Counted from the stretch's first letter, positions 1-9,086 are shown. The stretch: DNA of 64,000 nucleotides from Candidatus Obscuribacterales bacterium (GCA_020050835.1 JAGVKB010000102.1:62001-126000), one strand, 5' to 3'. Notes: generated by a model not told the origin, from the sequence alone. A program made the numbers and translations.

Positions 1-45
1 ACTTGTTAAAATCGAGTTCTTTTCTTCTCGGGTGCCGTTCTTGCT

Positions 46-1206
46 ATGTCCGTAGATTGCGAAGTGATTGTGTTAGGTGCCGGCGCGATGGGCGGTGCGG
101 CAGCCTATCAATTGGCTAGAGCCGGTGTTTCCGTTCTCCTTCTTGAACAGTATGAAGTCGGTCATACGCGCGGTGCCTCGCACGGAGAGAGCCGGATCAT
201 CAGGCTTTCTTACGACCATCCCCATTACATTGAGATGTGCAGGCGCTCCTATCGGCTGTGGGCGGAGTTAGAATCTGACGCCGGTGAAACGGTGCTAACC
301 AGGACAGGCATGCTCGATCTCAGCCCGCCCGGTCATCCGGCCATGGCAGCATGCCTCGAAAGCATGCGAGCAACTGCGGTTGAACATGAGATCTGGAGTA
401 GCGCTGAAGTAATTCGACGTTATCCGCAGTTCAAGCTGCCGTCCGAGTATTTTGGAGTCTGGCAGTCCGATGCCGGCATCTTGAGTCCGCAACAATGCGT
501 TTCCTTGCTGGTCCGAACGGCTCAAAAGCATGGGGCGGTAATTAAAGACAATACTAAAGTGGAGGCGATTTTGCTTCAGGACGACAGAGTGACGGTCGTT
601 ACTCAATCCGGAGAGTTTCACGGCAAAAAGTTGATTGTCTCTGCCGGTCCCTGGGCCGGCACGGCTCTTCAACAGGTTGGGTTGCGCTTGCCTTTGACTG
701 TTACTCAAGAATCTTATGTGTTCTTCCAGCCTCGAAGACCTGACCTTTTTGAGGTAGGCAGATTCCCCATTTTCGCCTTTTATGGTGACACGCCTCACGG
801 GCCTGACCTTGCATTTTACGGATTTCCGGTTTTTGGAAAAGCCGGCATCAAAATTGCTCGGCATCACGCCGGTCCTGTCACGACCGCCGACGATCGATCA
901 TTCGATGTGCCACCAGAGACAGTCGACCGCTTGCAGGGATATCTTCAGCAATTCCTGCCTGATGCTCAGGGCGTGCCAATCCATGCGATGACTTGCCTGT
1001 ACACCAACACTCCCGATCGCCATTTCGTAATCGATACCTTACCGGGATACCGGCATGTTGCAATCGCCTGTGGCTTCTCCGGGCACGGCTTCAAGTTTGC
1101 TGTTTTGATTGGCGAGCTGCTCGCTGATCTCGTCACCAAGCAGCGGACTGACTGCTCGATCGAACTATTTTCACTTTCGAGATTCGACTCGGTTTCGGCA
1201 AAGTAA
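46..1206 (+). CDS. FAD-dependent monomeric sarcosine oxidase / N-methyltryptophan oxidase family protein
   Basis: A 386-residue flavoprotein predicted to oxidise an N-methyl amino acid (sarcosine, N-methyltryptophan or a related secondary amine), giving the free amine, formaldehyde and hydrogen peroxide in the cytoplasm. The N-terminus has the Rossmann dinucleotide motif GAGAMGG (residues 11-17), followed by the family segment GASHGESRIIRLSY (43-56). Cys317 in MTCLYTNTPDRHF sits where monomeric sarcosine oxidase attaches FAD covalently (Cys315 in the Bacillus enzyme), so covalent flavin is likely. Length and motif order fit the family. The substrate cannot be read from sequence. It stands alone, ending 6 bases before the convergent gene at 1213. 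The ATG at 46 is the first plausible start, although the true upstream context lies outside the window. Confidence 0.85.
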   Translation: MSVDCEVIVLGAGAMGGAAAYQLARAGVSVLLLEQYEVGHTRGASHGESRIIRLSYDHPHYIEMCRRSYRLWAELESDAGETVLTRTGMLDLSPPGHPAMAACLESMRATAVEHEIWSSAEVIRRYPQFKLPSEYFGVWQSDAGILSPQQCVSLLVRTAQKHGAVIKDNTKVEAILLQDDRVTVVTQSGEFHGKKLIVSAGPWAGTALQQVGLRLPLTVTQESYVFFQPRRPDLFEVGRFPIFAFYGDTPHGPDLAFYGFPVFGKAGIKIARHHAGPVTTADDRSFDVPPETVDRLQGYLQQFLPDAQGVPIHAMTCLYTNTPDRHFVIDTLPGYRHVAIACGFSGHGFKFAVLIGELLADLVTKQRTDCSIELFSLSRFDSVSAK

Positions 1207-1212
1207 GAGCGA

Positions 1213-1971
1213 TTACCGGTCCGATTCGAGCGTCTCTAAAAGCCCGTCGTAAAGCAAGCAATTCGCGTCGAGCACAGCGTTTAAGCCAAACATTACTTCG
1301 CCGGCCGCATTGTACCGAGCGATGAAATGAAGAGCCAGTGCCAGCGACTCGTCGGAATGTTCATTTTCTACTTCGATGTGATTGAACCAGATGTGTCTTT
1401 CCAGTCCGAGCTTCCTAAAAAAATGCTGCATATGGACGAATTCTTTGATCGCTAAGAGCTCGGTGGCGGTGATTGCACCAGCGGCGACAGCCGCCGGCCG
1501 AAAATGAGTTGGGAGGCTGGCTTTGACTGGAAAGTAAAGCGGAGTTACCTGAGCGATAAACGCTTTGACACCGGTTGCGATGCGCTGTGTCTTGAATTGC
1601 TCCTGGCTTATGCCGGACTGGCGCGCCAGGTCCAGCAACTGCAATTGGTGACGGCAGTCCGGATCGCCGTTGCCATACTCATTCCTGACATTCTCGAGGA
1701 TGTAGCAGCAGGCTTCCTCAGGCATCAGACATACTGCTTTCAGTAGAAGCCGACGCAGGACAGACGCATGCGCATCGTAGTTGCGTAATAGCCCGGCCAC
1801 TCTATAACCGGTTGGACTGCAAACGCTTAGTCGGGCGAACAACGGATGGCAAGAGCAGCGGTGGGAGCTGGCGAATTCCCTCAGAAACCGCTTCCAATCG
1901 GCAAGCGACGCATCCGGCGAAAGCAAAGGCAGGCGCTGGTCCTTAGTGAGGTTAGCGGTCTTAACTTCCAT
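1213..1971 (-). CDS. Haem-oxygenase-like diiron (HDO/TenA-fold) protein
   Basis: A 252-residue, mainly helical cytoplasmic protein. The segment ENVRNEYGNGDPDCRH (93-108) resembles the E...G.G....H signature of iron-containing redox enzymes of the haem-oxygenase-like fold. The late motif H198-x3-E202-x2-H205 (FNHIEVENEH) has the same spacing as the HxxxDxxH metal ligands of CADD-type HDO enzymes. E98 or H108 plus E171 or E177 could complete a diiron site. Known members cut, hydroxylate or desaturate small amine, amino-acid or fatty-acid substrates (CADD, UndA, BesC, SznF), so the exact reaction here is open. It is convergent with the amine oxidase and sits 32 bases downstream of trxB on the same strand, so a trxB-HDO transcript is possible. 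Family-level call is fairly secure; function is not. Confidence 0.65.
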   Translation of the reverse strand: MEVKTANLTKDQRLPLLSPDASLADWKRFLREFASSHRCSCHPLFARLSVCSPTGYRVAGLLRNYDAHASVLRRLLLKAVCLMPEEACCYILENVRNEYGNGDPDCRHQLQLLDLARQSGISQEQFKTQRIATGVKAFIAQVTPLYFPVKASLPTHFRPAAVAAGAITATELLAIKEFVHMQHFFRKLGLERHIWFNHIEVENEHSDESLALALHFIARYNAAGEVMFGLNAVLDANCLLYDGLLETLESDR

Positions 1972-2003
1972 GGTTACCCAGATGCCCGAACCGAGTTGCT
2001 GTC

Positions 2004-2990
2004 CTAGTTCTTACTCTTACCGACAGTTTCAGCGGTCTGGTTTTTTTTTGCGTCCTTTTCGGCTGCATCTTGCGCTTCAAGGAACCATTGCGCTTCGAGA
2101 GCGGCCATACAGCCGGTGCCGGCTGCAGTCACAGCCTGCCTGTAGAGCGGATCTTGAACGTCGCCGGCAGCATAAACTCCGGATATCTTGGTTTTTACGC
2201 CTTCAGTAACCAGGTAACCTGATTCATCCATGTCCAGCTGACCGGTGAAGAGTTCGGTATTTGGCTTGTGCCCAATTGCGACGAAAACGCCGTCAGCTTC
2301 CATTTCGGTTAGCTGATTGGTTCTCAAATCGCGTACCTTGATGCCGGTGACATGACCTTTGCTGACATCGTGGATCTCTTCAATCACAGCATTCAGCAGC
2401 CACTTGATCTTGGGATTCTCTTTGGCGCGATCGGACATGATTTTCGAGGCTCGGAAAGAATCGCGTCGGTGAATGAGTGTTACGGACTTCGCAAAACGGG
2501 TCAGGAACATCGCTTCTTCCATCGCCGTGTCGCCGCCGCCAACCACGAAAACAACTTTATCCTTGAAGAAGAATCCGTCGCAAGTGGCGCATGCCGACAC
2601 GCCATGACCCATCAACTTATTTTCGGACTCCAATCCGAGCAACTTGGCGGAGGCGCCGGTGCAGATCAATAAAGTGTCGGTGTGAATCTCGTCCGAGCTA
2701 GTCTTAATGACGAAAGGCCGGCGCGACAAGTCAACCGCTTCGGCATTGTCGTAGATGAACTGAGTGCCGAATCGTTCGGCTTGCTTGTGCATCTCCTCCA
2801 TCAGCTCTGGCCCTTGTATACCTTGAGGAAAGCCGGGGAAATTCTCCACATCGGTGGTAATCGTCAACTGTCCGCCGGCTTGTAAGCCTTGAATGACGAG
2901 CGGCTCCAGGTCTGCTCGCGCCGCGTAGATTGCCGCTGTAAGACCAGCTGATCCGGATCCCAATATCGTCACTTTTTTCTTGATTGTCAT
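2004..2990 (-). CDS. trxB: Thioredoxin-disulfide reductase
   Basis: A 328-residue cytoplasmic flavoenzyme that passes electrons from NADPH through FAD to thioredoxin. The FAD-binding motif GSGSAGLTAAIYAAR starts at residue 11, the redox-active pair is C134-A-T-C137 in ACATCDGF (the usual TrxB CxxC), GGGDTAMEEA marks the NADPH domain near residue 151, and GVYAAGDVQD is the C-terminal FAD motif. Length is slightly above the usual 310-320 because of a charged, lysine-rich tail of about 15 residues. The ATG at 2990 is preceded by GAGGAAGTAG, a good ribosome-binding site. The HDO-fold gene lies 32 bases downstream on the same strand. No selenocysteine or low-molecular-weight variant feature is seen. 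Confidence 0.96.
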   Translation of the reverse strand: MTIKKKVTILGSGSAGLTAAIYAARADLEPLVIQGLQAGGQLTITTDVENFPGFPQGIQGPELMEEMHKQAERFGTQFIYDNAEAVDLSRRPFVIKTSSDEIHTDTLLICTGASAKLLGLESENKLMGHGVSACATCDGFFFKDKVVFVVGGGDTAMEEAMFLTRFAKSVTLIHRRDSFRASKIMSDRAKENPKIKWLLNAVIEEIHDVSKGHVTGIKVRDLRTNQLTEMEADGVFVAIGHKPNTELFTGQLDMDESGYLVTEGVKTKISGVYAAGDVQDPLYRQAVTAAGTGCMAALEAQWFLEAQDAAEKDAKKNQTAETVGKSKN

Positions 2991-3155
2991 CTACTTCCTC
3001 GTCTTCCTGGCGTGCGACTGGCAGCTTATAAAAGGCTGGCAACCCCCCGCTCGAACTGGGAATATAGGGGGATCGACCAGATATGCTGCCAGAGACGTGC
3101 AGCTCCATCAATTTTATGGCTGAAATGCCGGTAATTCCGGCACATTCAAAATTAC

Positions 3156-4127
3156 TTAACTCGAAAGCTCTGTTTTGATCGGCGCTGCCGATTCGGAACT
3201 GATTACCACCGGGCGCAGACCATAAGGAAGCTCCTCACGTACAGTTGCAAACTCCTCAATCAGCCGCTGGCGCTCGGTCTTTATCTTTTCGGTCAATTCA
3301 TTCAACTCTGGCAACTGGCGCTCAATCAAGAGCTTTTCGATCCGTTGATAATCGTTGAGCCTGCCTAGCAACTGTTGGGCTCTAACCAGTTGCAAGTTGG
3401 TCAGACCAAAGAATTCTGTTAATAGGTACCGCCAACGTTTGATCGCCAGCCGCAACTTGTGTAACTCTTCCGGTGTAGATGCAGCTGATTCCAGCTCCTT
3501 GACTCGCATCTCTTGTTCGCATACGTAGCGATCAAGCAGATAGTAGGTTGAGACAGGCTTGGCCGAAGAATTTGCGTTCTTGTCCCTGAGCGCCACGTAT
3601 CGCTTATTCAAGTAATTTCTCAGCCGCATCAAAAGGACTGCGGGCTCGAGATGATCGATGCGACTGCGAACTTTCCGCCTGACATGTCGCTGCTGTTCAT
3701 CCCATTCAGCCAGAATTGATTGAGGGCAGCCGAAAGTCTTGCCAAGCTCAATATTCACGTCCAGGTCGCGCAGATTTCCAAGTGCCTTGAGGAGCTTGCG
3801 AAGCTTGCTGACAACTTTCTTGTTAATCTTCTTTGAAGACCAGCCGTCTTCTTTAAGAACTGCCCAGACGGAAAACCATCGTCTTAAGGCGACCCTTGTT
3901 TCATGGACTCGTTTTTCGGTAGGCTTTTTGCTTAGCGGCGCCAGCTCTTGACTGACTGAATCGCAGAGTAAAAGTTCTGTCGATTTCTGAAAGTCTAGCC
4001 AGGATGCTTGCTCGATATGGGGGGGAATTGCTGCGACGAAATGTGTTGACTTGGATGACCGAGCGATCGAATCCCCGGATTGCTCGAAAATAATCGCTGT
4101 CATAGTTGGCTCATCGACTGGACTCAT
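3156..4127 (-). CDS. CHAD domain protein
   Basis: A 323-residue cytoplasmic alpha-helical protein with both halves of a CHAD (conserved histidine alpha-helical) domain. The first signature is VHETRVALRRW (about 74-84), the second LHKLRLAIKRWRYLL (about 222-236), each rich in the basic residues that line the polyphosphate-binding groove of CHAD proteins. A second LRKLLKALGNLRDLDV block follows the first histidine helix, as is typical. There is no CYTH/triphosphatase domain, so it is a stand-alone CHAD. CHAD proteins bind inorganic polyphosphate and often localise to polyphosphate granules; that role here is inferred. I start at the ATG at 4127; a GTG lies immediately before it and another ATG at 4103, and none has a strong Shine-Dalgarno. 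It is divergent from the methyltransferase at 4270. Confidence 0.85.
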   Translation of the reverse strand: MSPVDEPTMTAIIFEQSGDSIARSSKSTHFVAAIPPHIEQASWLDFQKSTELLLCDSVSQELAPLSKKPTEKRVHETRVALRRWFSVWAVLKEDGWSSKKINKKVVSKLRKLLKALGNLRDLDVNIELGKTFGCPQSILAEWDEQQRHVRRKVRSRIDHLEPAVLLMRLRNYLNKRYVALRDKNANSSAKPVSTYYLLDRYVCEQEMRVKELESAASTPEELHKLRLAIKRWRYLLTEFFGLTNLQLVRAQQLLGRLNDYQRIEKLLIERQLPELNELTEKIKTERQRLIEEFATVREELPYGLRPVVISSESAAPIKTELSS

Positions 4128-4269
4128 CACTATCTTAATCCGGTCTGGACTGCTGGCGAAAGTAGATCGAGCGGCGAGCTTAATACTGTGACACAGGTAA
4201 GTGGGCGATTCAAGCCACGGTTAATGATTGTAGGGCAGTGACTTCGCCGGCGGTGACCGTAAGGAATTT

Positions 4270-5196
4270 ATGAGAGTTTCCACAGTGCAGGCGATTACAG
4301 ACTTCAAAGCAGCGCGCGCCGTCGAGTTTTTCTCCGGTATCGGTGCTTTTGCACAGGCCGCCCGCGCGCTAAACATCGAAGTTGTCGCTGCTTTCGATCA
4401 GAGCCAGTCTGCCAATCTGACTTATCGACTTAACTATCGCCTTGAGCCGAAAGCCCGCAATTTAGACAGTTTGGACTTCAAGGAGATTCCGGAGGCGGAG
4501 ATCTGGTGGATGAGCCCACCGTGCACTCCGTTCAGCGTCCGTGGTAAGCGCCGGGACGAGGAAGATCCCCGGGCAATTTCATTCTTGAATTTGATCAAGC
4601 AGATCGGACGATGCCTTCCTGCGGCGCTGCTGGTCGAAAATGTGAGCGGCTTTGTCGGATCGCAGGTGCACAAGCGTTTGCGCGAAGAGCTCGCTTTCTG
4701 CCGTTATGCTGTTTGCGAGGTCGACCTCTGTCCCACCGACTTTGGAGTTCCGATGAGAAGACCGCGCCACTTTGTGGTGGCATCGAGGCAGCGGTGGCAA
4801 TTGAAAGTGCCTGAGATTCCCCGCTGGCCGGCGGTCGAGCTCGGGCATTATCTGGATAGAGAGCCTGATGCGGCTCTGACAGTGGAAAACGAAATTATGC
4901 AGCGTTACGGTCGTGGCTTCGACATAGTCGACTCCGCTTACTCCGCTGCGTACCTGACTTGCTTCACGAGCGGCTATTGGCGGTGCCGGAAGGCCAGCGG
5001 GTCTTTGATTGCGCTGCCAAACGGCGGCGCGCGCCGAGTTTCGCCTCCGGAGATTCAGCGCTTGCTGGGCTTTTGTCCTGACTTTCAGTTTCCAGAATCA
5101 ATCAGTCTGCCTGGACGATGGCGCCTGCTGGGCAATTCGGTTGACGTACGGGCTGTTGAGTATTTGCTGAATCTGCTCGAATTGTCCGGTGCCTAG
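4270..5196 (+). CDS. Dnmt2/TRDMT1-like cytosine-5 methyltransferase
   Basis: A 308-residue SAM-dependent C5-cytosine methyltransferase. Motif I is EFFSGIGAF (19-27), motif IV is MSPPCTPFS with catalytic Cys85, motif VI is ENV (123-125), motif VIII is GVPMRRPRHFVVA, and motif X is RLLGNSVDV. Two features point to the Dnmt2 family, not to a restriction-linked methylase: the CFT tripeptide (231-233, in YLTCFTSGYW) and the run SPPEIQRLLGFCPDFQFPE, both very close to the human TRDMT1 pattern. It also lacks a long target-recognition domain and has no restriction enzyme next to it. Dnmt2 enzymes methylate C38 of tRNA (Asp in eukaryotes, Glu in Geobacter), so a tRNA substrate is the best inference; DNA cannot be excluded. 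The ATG at 4270 has AAGGAA just upstream. Confidence 0.82.
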   Translation: MRVSTVQAITDFKAARAVEFFSGIGAFAQAARALNIEVVAAFDQSQSANLTYRLNYRLEPKARNLDSLDFKEIPEAEIWWMSPPCTPFSVRGKRRDEEDPRAISFLNLIKQIGRCLPAALLVENVSGFVGSQVHKRLREELAFCRYAVCEVDLCPTDFGVPMRRPRHFVVASRQRWQLKVPEIPRWPAVELGHYLDREPDAALTVENEIMQRYGRGFDIVDSAYSAAYLTCFTSGYWRCRKASGSLIALPNGGARRVSPPEIQRLLGFCPDFQFPESISLPGRWRLLGNSVDVRAVEYLLNLLELSGA

Positions 5197-5324
5197 CTGG
5201 CATCTTCAAATCAGCCAAAAAGTCGACGCCGGCCGGCAATCTTGCCTAAATGTGTTTTATCATGGCTAAAGATTGGAATCTAAAAAGATGGACTGTCGCT
5301 CGTTGTTGTCAGGAGGGTGTCGGC

Positions 5325-6443
5325 TTGCGCAATTGGTTATTGAGTTGGTTATCCCTGAGCGTAGTCGCCTGCTTGACCGCGGGGGCAGCCTTAGCTGAAA
5401 AGCCAGAGGCGATTCTGACTGATGCCGCCGCCGCCGATGCCGCCAAACCGGCTGACCTGCTTCCCGGCGAGCCGGCGCCGCAACTGAAAGCGACTGAGAG
5501 TAAAACTAATCCACCGGCCACCGGCAAGGAGCCGGGGGCTGCCGCTGGCGGGACGTTTGAAGAACATATGAACAAGGCTACCGAGCTGTTCAATCAGGGC
5601 AAGTATGAGCCGGCAGTGGCTGAGTTTCGGACTGCACTTGGGCTCGACCCAAACAACGTAGTGGTACTTAACTGGATTGGAGTTTGCTATCAAAAGCAAA
5701 ACCTCTGGAACAAGGCTTTGCCGGAGTATCAAAAGGCTGTCGAGCTAGATCCATCTTATGCTGAAGGGCACAACAATCTGGCTTACACCCATCAACAGTT
5801 GAAACAATACGACCAGGCCGAAAAGCAGTACGTAGAGGCGCTCAAGCTCAAGCCTGACTTCATGGAGGCGCACTACAATCTGGCGTTTGTATATGCGCAG
5901 CTCAAGAAGCTTGACGAAGCGATTGGGGAGTACCAGAAGGTGCTCGGGATCGAGCCGAAGTTTGCTAATGCTGTCTATCAAATCGGCTTGATCTCGCAGC
6001 AGAAAGGCGATTTCGATCAAGCCATCGAATACTACAAGCGATGTCTCGAGCTCGATCCCAAAAATGCGGCGGTGCACAGCAAACTTGGTGTAATCAGCAT
6101 GGAGCGTAAAGACAAGCAACAAGCAATGATTGAGTTCAAGACGGCGCTCGAGCTTGATCCGCAGTTTTACGAGGCTCACGATAGTCTAGGCGTGATTTTC
6201 CTGGCGGACAAGCGTCTGAACGAAGCCTTGAAAGAGCTTGGCCGAGCACTCGAAGTCAACCCTTACGACGATTCGGTTCACTATCATCTCGGCGAGCTGT
6301 TTTTTGAGTTGCAGCAGTACAACAATTCAATCGATCAATTGCGTCAAGCGATCTACTTGAACCCCCAGAATCAGGCGGCCAAGGATTTCCTGGAAAAGGT
6401 GCGAGAGGCACAGAAAAAGGCCACTCAGCTTTCACCGTCTTAG
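5325..6443 (+). CDS. Exported tetratricopeptide-repeat protein
   Basis: I start at TTG 5325, preceded at 7 bases by AGGAGGG (5311-5317). This places a clean signal peptide (LRNWLLSWLSLSVVACL, then TAGAALA) at the N-terminus. An in-frame ATG at 5250 would add 25 residues that spoil it and has no ribosome-binding site. The 372-residue product has an alanine/proline-rich linker to about residue 80, then roughly eight consecutive 34-residue TPR units (repeated A...YQKALELDP-type helices) to the C-terminus. TPR solenoids are protein-interaction scaffolds, and this one should act in the periplasm or at the envelope. Partner unknown. Its last 12 bases overlap the 3' end of the convergent glycosyltransferase gene. 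Confidence 0.85.
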   Translation: MRNWLLSWLSLSVVACLTAGAALAEKPEAILTDAAAADAAKPADLLPGEPAPQLKATESKTNPPATGKEPGAAAGGTFEEHMNKATELFNQGKYEPAVAEFRTALGLDPNNVVVLNWIGVCYQKQNLWNKALPEYQKAVELDPSYAEGHNNLAYTHQQLKQYDQAEKQYVEALKLKPDFMEAHYNLAFVYAQLKKLDEAIGEYQKVLGIEPKFANAVYQIGLISQQKGDFDQAIEYYKRCLELDPKNAAVHSKLGVISMERKDKQQAMIEFKTALELDPQFYEAHDSLGVIFLADKRLNEALKELGRALEVNPYDDSVHYHLGELFFELQQYNNSIDQLRQAIYLNPQNQAAKDFLEKVREAQKKATQLSPS

Positions 6444-7763
6444 AATGTCTTCGATCAGGTTTTTGGATCGTTTCAAAATCAAGTCTGGACCGCCGCGGGA
6501 GTAAACTGCCCGCGCTCGCTCCACCAGCGACGGCTTTTGCAGCCTGGTGAATCGGGGGAGCCGATGAGGATTGTGGCAAAAGGCTCTCAACGGTTCTGCC
6601 GCCTTGCGCCAGACGAAATCTTGCGATAACAGTTTGGATGACTGTCGCAATTGCTGCTCGAGTGACGGGTCGTCCAGCACCCGCGAGACCGCTCGAACCC
6701 AGGCTTCGGCGTCTTGATAGGGCAGCGCGATGCCGGCTCCGCGGGCTTCGATGGTCTCGGCCAGTTGGTCACCACCGGTAGTTACAATCGGCAAGCCGGT
6801 CCAGAGATAATCGAGCATGCGAGTTCTAAAGGCGAATCTGGTTTCAGGCAAGTCGAAATGGGCGGACACTGCAATGTCTGCGTCTAAAAGGTAGTTGACT
6901 CGTTGCTCGTAGGGAACCCACGATTCGTGAAAAAGAACGCTCTTACCCAATACGCCTAATTTTTCTGCAAGAGCCTTGGACTTTAAAGCGATTGGCATCA
7001 GCGGGACCTGAGGATTGGGCGAGCGCCAGCCCATGAAAAACAGTCTTAAGTCGGGATGCGTTGCCGAGAGCTTAGCGACAGCTTCAATTACAGTCAGCGG
7101 GTCGAACCACTCCCAGATGCCGCCGCCCCAGAGCATCACTTTGTCGTTTGGACCGATCCCCGGTATCTGACCTTTCATGCCAGGACCGGTGCGGGCTGGT
7201 GGGTCGGCCGGAAGTCCGAAAGGAACGACATCCAGTACTTTGCGAAAGGAAGGATCGAATCGATAAATTTCCGGCGATAGCCTGCCCAAGGCGCAGAACC
7301 GGCCGATCCAGTAATCCCTCTGGCGCTCGGAGGCGCATATACAGAAGTCAGCCGCAATCATGTGCTTTTCGAGCACATGATGCATGAGCCGGTAACTGGC
7401 CGATGATGAGAGCGGATCGTCGGCGTACTGGGCCAGGACGGAAAGAAGGATCGGATCGTAGAGGTCGACTACCAGGAATTTATCGAGCCGGGCCAGTTTG
7501 GGATAGGCTTTCAGCACGTTGGCCTGGACATAGATAATGTCGCAACTCTTGGCCAGAGCATAAAGCTTTGCTTTGGAAAGACCGCAGACCAGCGTCAAGT
7601 CATCCTTGCCAGCGCCGGTCAACTGAAAGTCGGACTGACAGGGCGAGAAGATTGTTACTTGGAATTCATCACTGAGCTGCCGACCCAGCTCAACGGCGCG
7701 AATAGCTGGTCCGGCCATGCGGAGGGAGATTGGTTCTAGCGTTACAAAAAGTACTTTCTTCAT
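6432..7763 (-). CDS. GT4-like (group 1) glycosyltransferase
   Basis: A 443-residue predicted GT-B fold glycosyltransferase. The N-terminal MKKVLFVTLEPISLRMAGPA with its glycine-containing loop and the later VMLWGGGIWEWFDPLTVIEA open the acceptor and donor domains. The stretch FAFRTRMLDYLWTGLPIVTT followed by GAGIALPYQD is the usual nucleotide-sugar site of this class. It probably adds a sugar to an envelope polysaccharide or lipid on the cytoplasmic side; donor and acceptor are unknown. It is divergent from the GT2 gene at 7970 across a 206-base shared upstream region, which suggests joint work on one glycan. The 3' end overlaps the convergent TPR gene by 12 bases. A basic C-terminal tail of about 40 residues follows the GT domain. 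Confidence 0.83.
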   Translation of the reverse strand: MKKVLFVTLEPISLRMAGPAIRAVELGRQLSDEFQVTIFSPCQSDFQLTGAGKDDLTLVCGLSKAKLYALAKSCDIIYVQANVLKAYPKLARLDKFLVVDLYDPILLSVLAQYADDPLSSSASYRLMHHVLEKHMIAADFCICASERQRDYWIGRFCALGRLSPEIYRFDPSFRKVLDVVPFGLPADPPARTGPGMKGQIPGIGPNDKVMLWGGGIWEWFDPLTVIEAVAKLSATHPDLRLFFMGWRSPNPQVPLMPIALKSKALAEKLGVLGKSVLFHESWVPYEQRVNYLLDADIAVSAHFDLPETRFAFRTRMLDYLWTGLPIVTTGGDQLAETIEARGAGIALPYQDAEAWVRAVSRVLDDPSLEQQLRQSSKLLSQDFVWRKAAEPLRAFCHNPHRLPRFTRLQKPSLVERARAVYSRGGPDLILKRSKNLIEDILRR

Positions 7764-7969
7764 GAGCGACTGGTCGCTTTCATCGGTCGTTTGCTCCGCG
7801 GCAAGCTAAGGAGTACTCCTCACCTCGAAGCGTTGCTGTGACGTCGTTAGGAGCGCTTCGCACTTAACTGAGTAGCGCCAAGATTAGAGTCATCCAAGGC
7901 AAACAGGAAGCTCATTATATCTCGATAAACCGGTCGGATGGGCTGTCAGTGTAGAATGACCTCGAGCTT

Positions 7970-9028
7970 ATGATTGAAACAGGATTAGTCAGCGTCGTCA
8001 TACCAAATTGGAACGGCAAGAGATTTCTTACCGGTTGCCTTGATTCGCTAGCCAAGCAAAGCTATGGACAAGTCGAAGTAATCGTGGTGGACAATGGCTC
8101 CCGGGATGGGTCGGCGGAGTTTCTGCGCCAGAGCTATCCCTGGGTGAAACTGGCTTGCTTCGAAATGAATACCGGCTTCAGCGTTGCAGTCAATCGCGGC
8201 ATCCGCGAATCATCCGGCGAGTTTGTCGCATTGATGAATAACGACACGGTCGCGGAGCCTGATTGGTTGTCGGAGATGATTTCGGCGATGCGCGCGCGGC
8301 CGGAAGTGGGAAGCTGTGGCTGCAAAATGCTTGCTTACGACGATCGCAGCCTGCTTGATGGAGCCGGAGATGGCTATCGCCGGGGAGGCTTGCCGGGCCG
8401 GATCGGTCATCGGGAGGTTGATCGCGGGCAATTCGATCAGGCTCGCTACATACTTGGTGCCTGCGGCGGAGCGGCTCTTTATCGGCGCTGCTTGTTCGAT
8501 GATATTGGTCTGTTCGATGAGGACTATTTTGCCTATCTCGAAGATGTCGATCTCGGACTTAGGGCTCAGAGCGCTGGCTACAAGTGTTATTACGTACCGA
8601 CGGCGGTAATTTATCATCTCGGCTGTGGTACTACCGGCAGTGGCTACCACCCGCTGGTCGTTCGCCTTTCTGCTCAGAACAATTGGAATACAATCGTTAA
8701 GAATATTCCGGACGAGCTGTTGCTGAAGTTCTTGCCTCAAATTGTTTTCTGGCAGCTTTACTATTTCGCGGTGGTGATTGTGCGGGGCGGGCAGATTATT
8801 CCCTGGCTGGACGGCTCGCTGAGAGCGGTAGGCTTGCTTCCCAAGATGCTGGCTAAGCGGTACGCCATCAAACGGAAACGTTGCGTCAGCGTAGCCTATT
8901 TGGAGCAGATGATTCTGGAATCAGAAGATGCATTGACTGCTTCGCGCCTGCGCTTAATCGATCAAGAAAGAGAGCGAGCGTTGAACGAACCTGCTAAGGA
9001 GATGGCTGGTTCGACCAAGCGGCAGTAA
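7970..9028 (+). CDS. GT2 family glycosyltransferase (rhamnosyltransferase-like)
   Basis: A 352-residue GT-A fold enzyme. VSVVIPNWNGKRFL (about 7-20) opens the nucleotide-binding domain, VIVVDNGSRDGS follows, and MNNDT supplies the metal-binding acidic motif. FDEDYFAYLEDVDLGLRAQ is the catalytic ED-containing signature of WbbL/RfbF-like rhamnosyl or related transferases. The C-terminal third has a hydrophobic stretch (PQIVFWQLYYFAVVIV) consistent with membrane association. It likely builds an exopolysaccharide, O-antigen-like chain or glycolipid; the sugar is not determinable. No strong ribosome-binding site precedes the ATG at 7970. It is divergent from the GT4 gene. Confidence 0.88.
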   Translation: MIETGLVSVVIPNWNGKRFLTGCLDSLAKQSYGQVEVIVVDNGSRDGSAEFLRQSYPWVKLACFEMNTGFSVAVNRGIRESSGEFVALMNNDTVAEPDWLSEMISAMRARPEVGSCGCKMLAYDDRSLLDGAGDGYRRGGLPGRIGHREVDRGQFDQARYILGACGGAALYRRCLFDDIGLFDEDYFAYLEDVDLGLRAQSAGYKCYYVPTAVIYHLGCGTTGSGYHPLVVRLSAQNNWNTIVKNIPDELLLKFLPQIVFWQLYYFAVVIVRGGQIIPWLDGSLRAVGLLPKMLAKRYAIKRKRCVSVAYLEQMILESEDALTASRLRLIDQERERALNEPAKEMAGSTKRQ

Positions 9029-9086
9029 ATCGCCAGTGCGACACCAACTGCACAAATCAACCGTTGATTGCCGCCGTGTCTGATAA

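Noticed and set aside
295-867. 190-codon minus-strand frame inside the amine oxidase gene
   Set aside because: Opposite an intact gene with full family motifs.
2731-3111. 126-codon minus-strand frame upstream of and overlapping trxB
   Set aside because: It overlaps the start of trxB in another frame and has no family signal.
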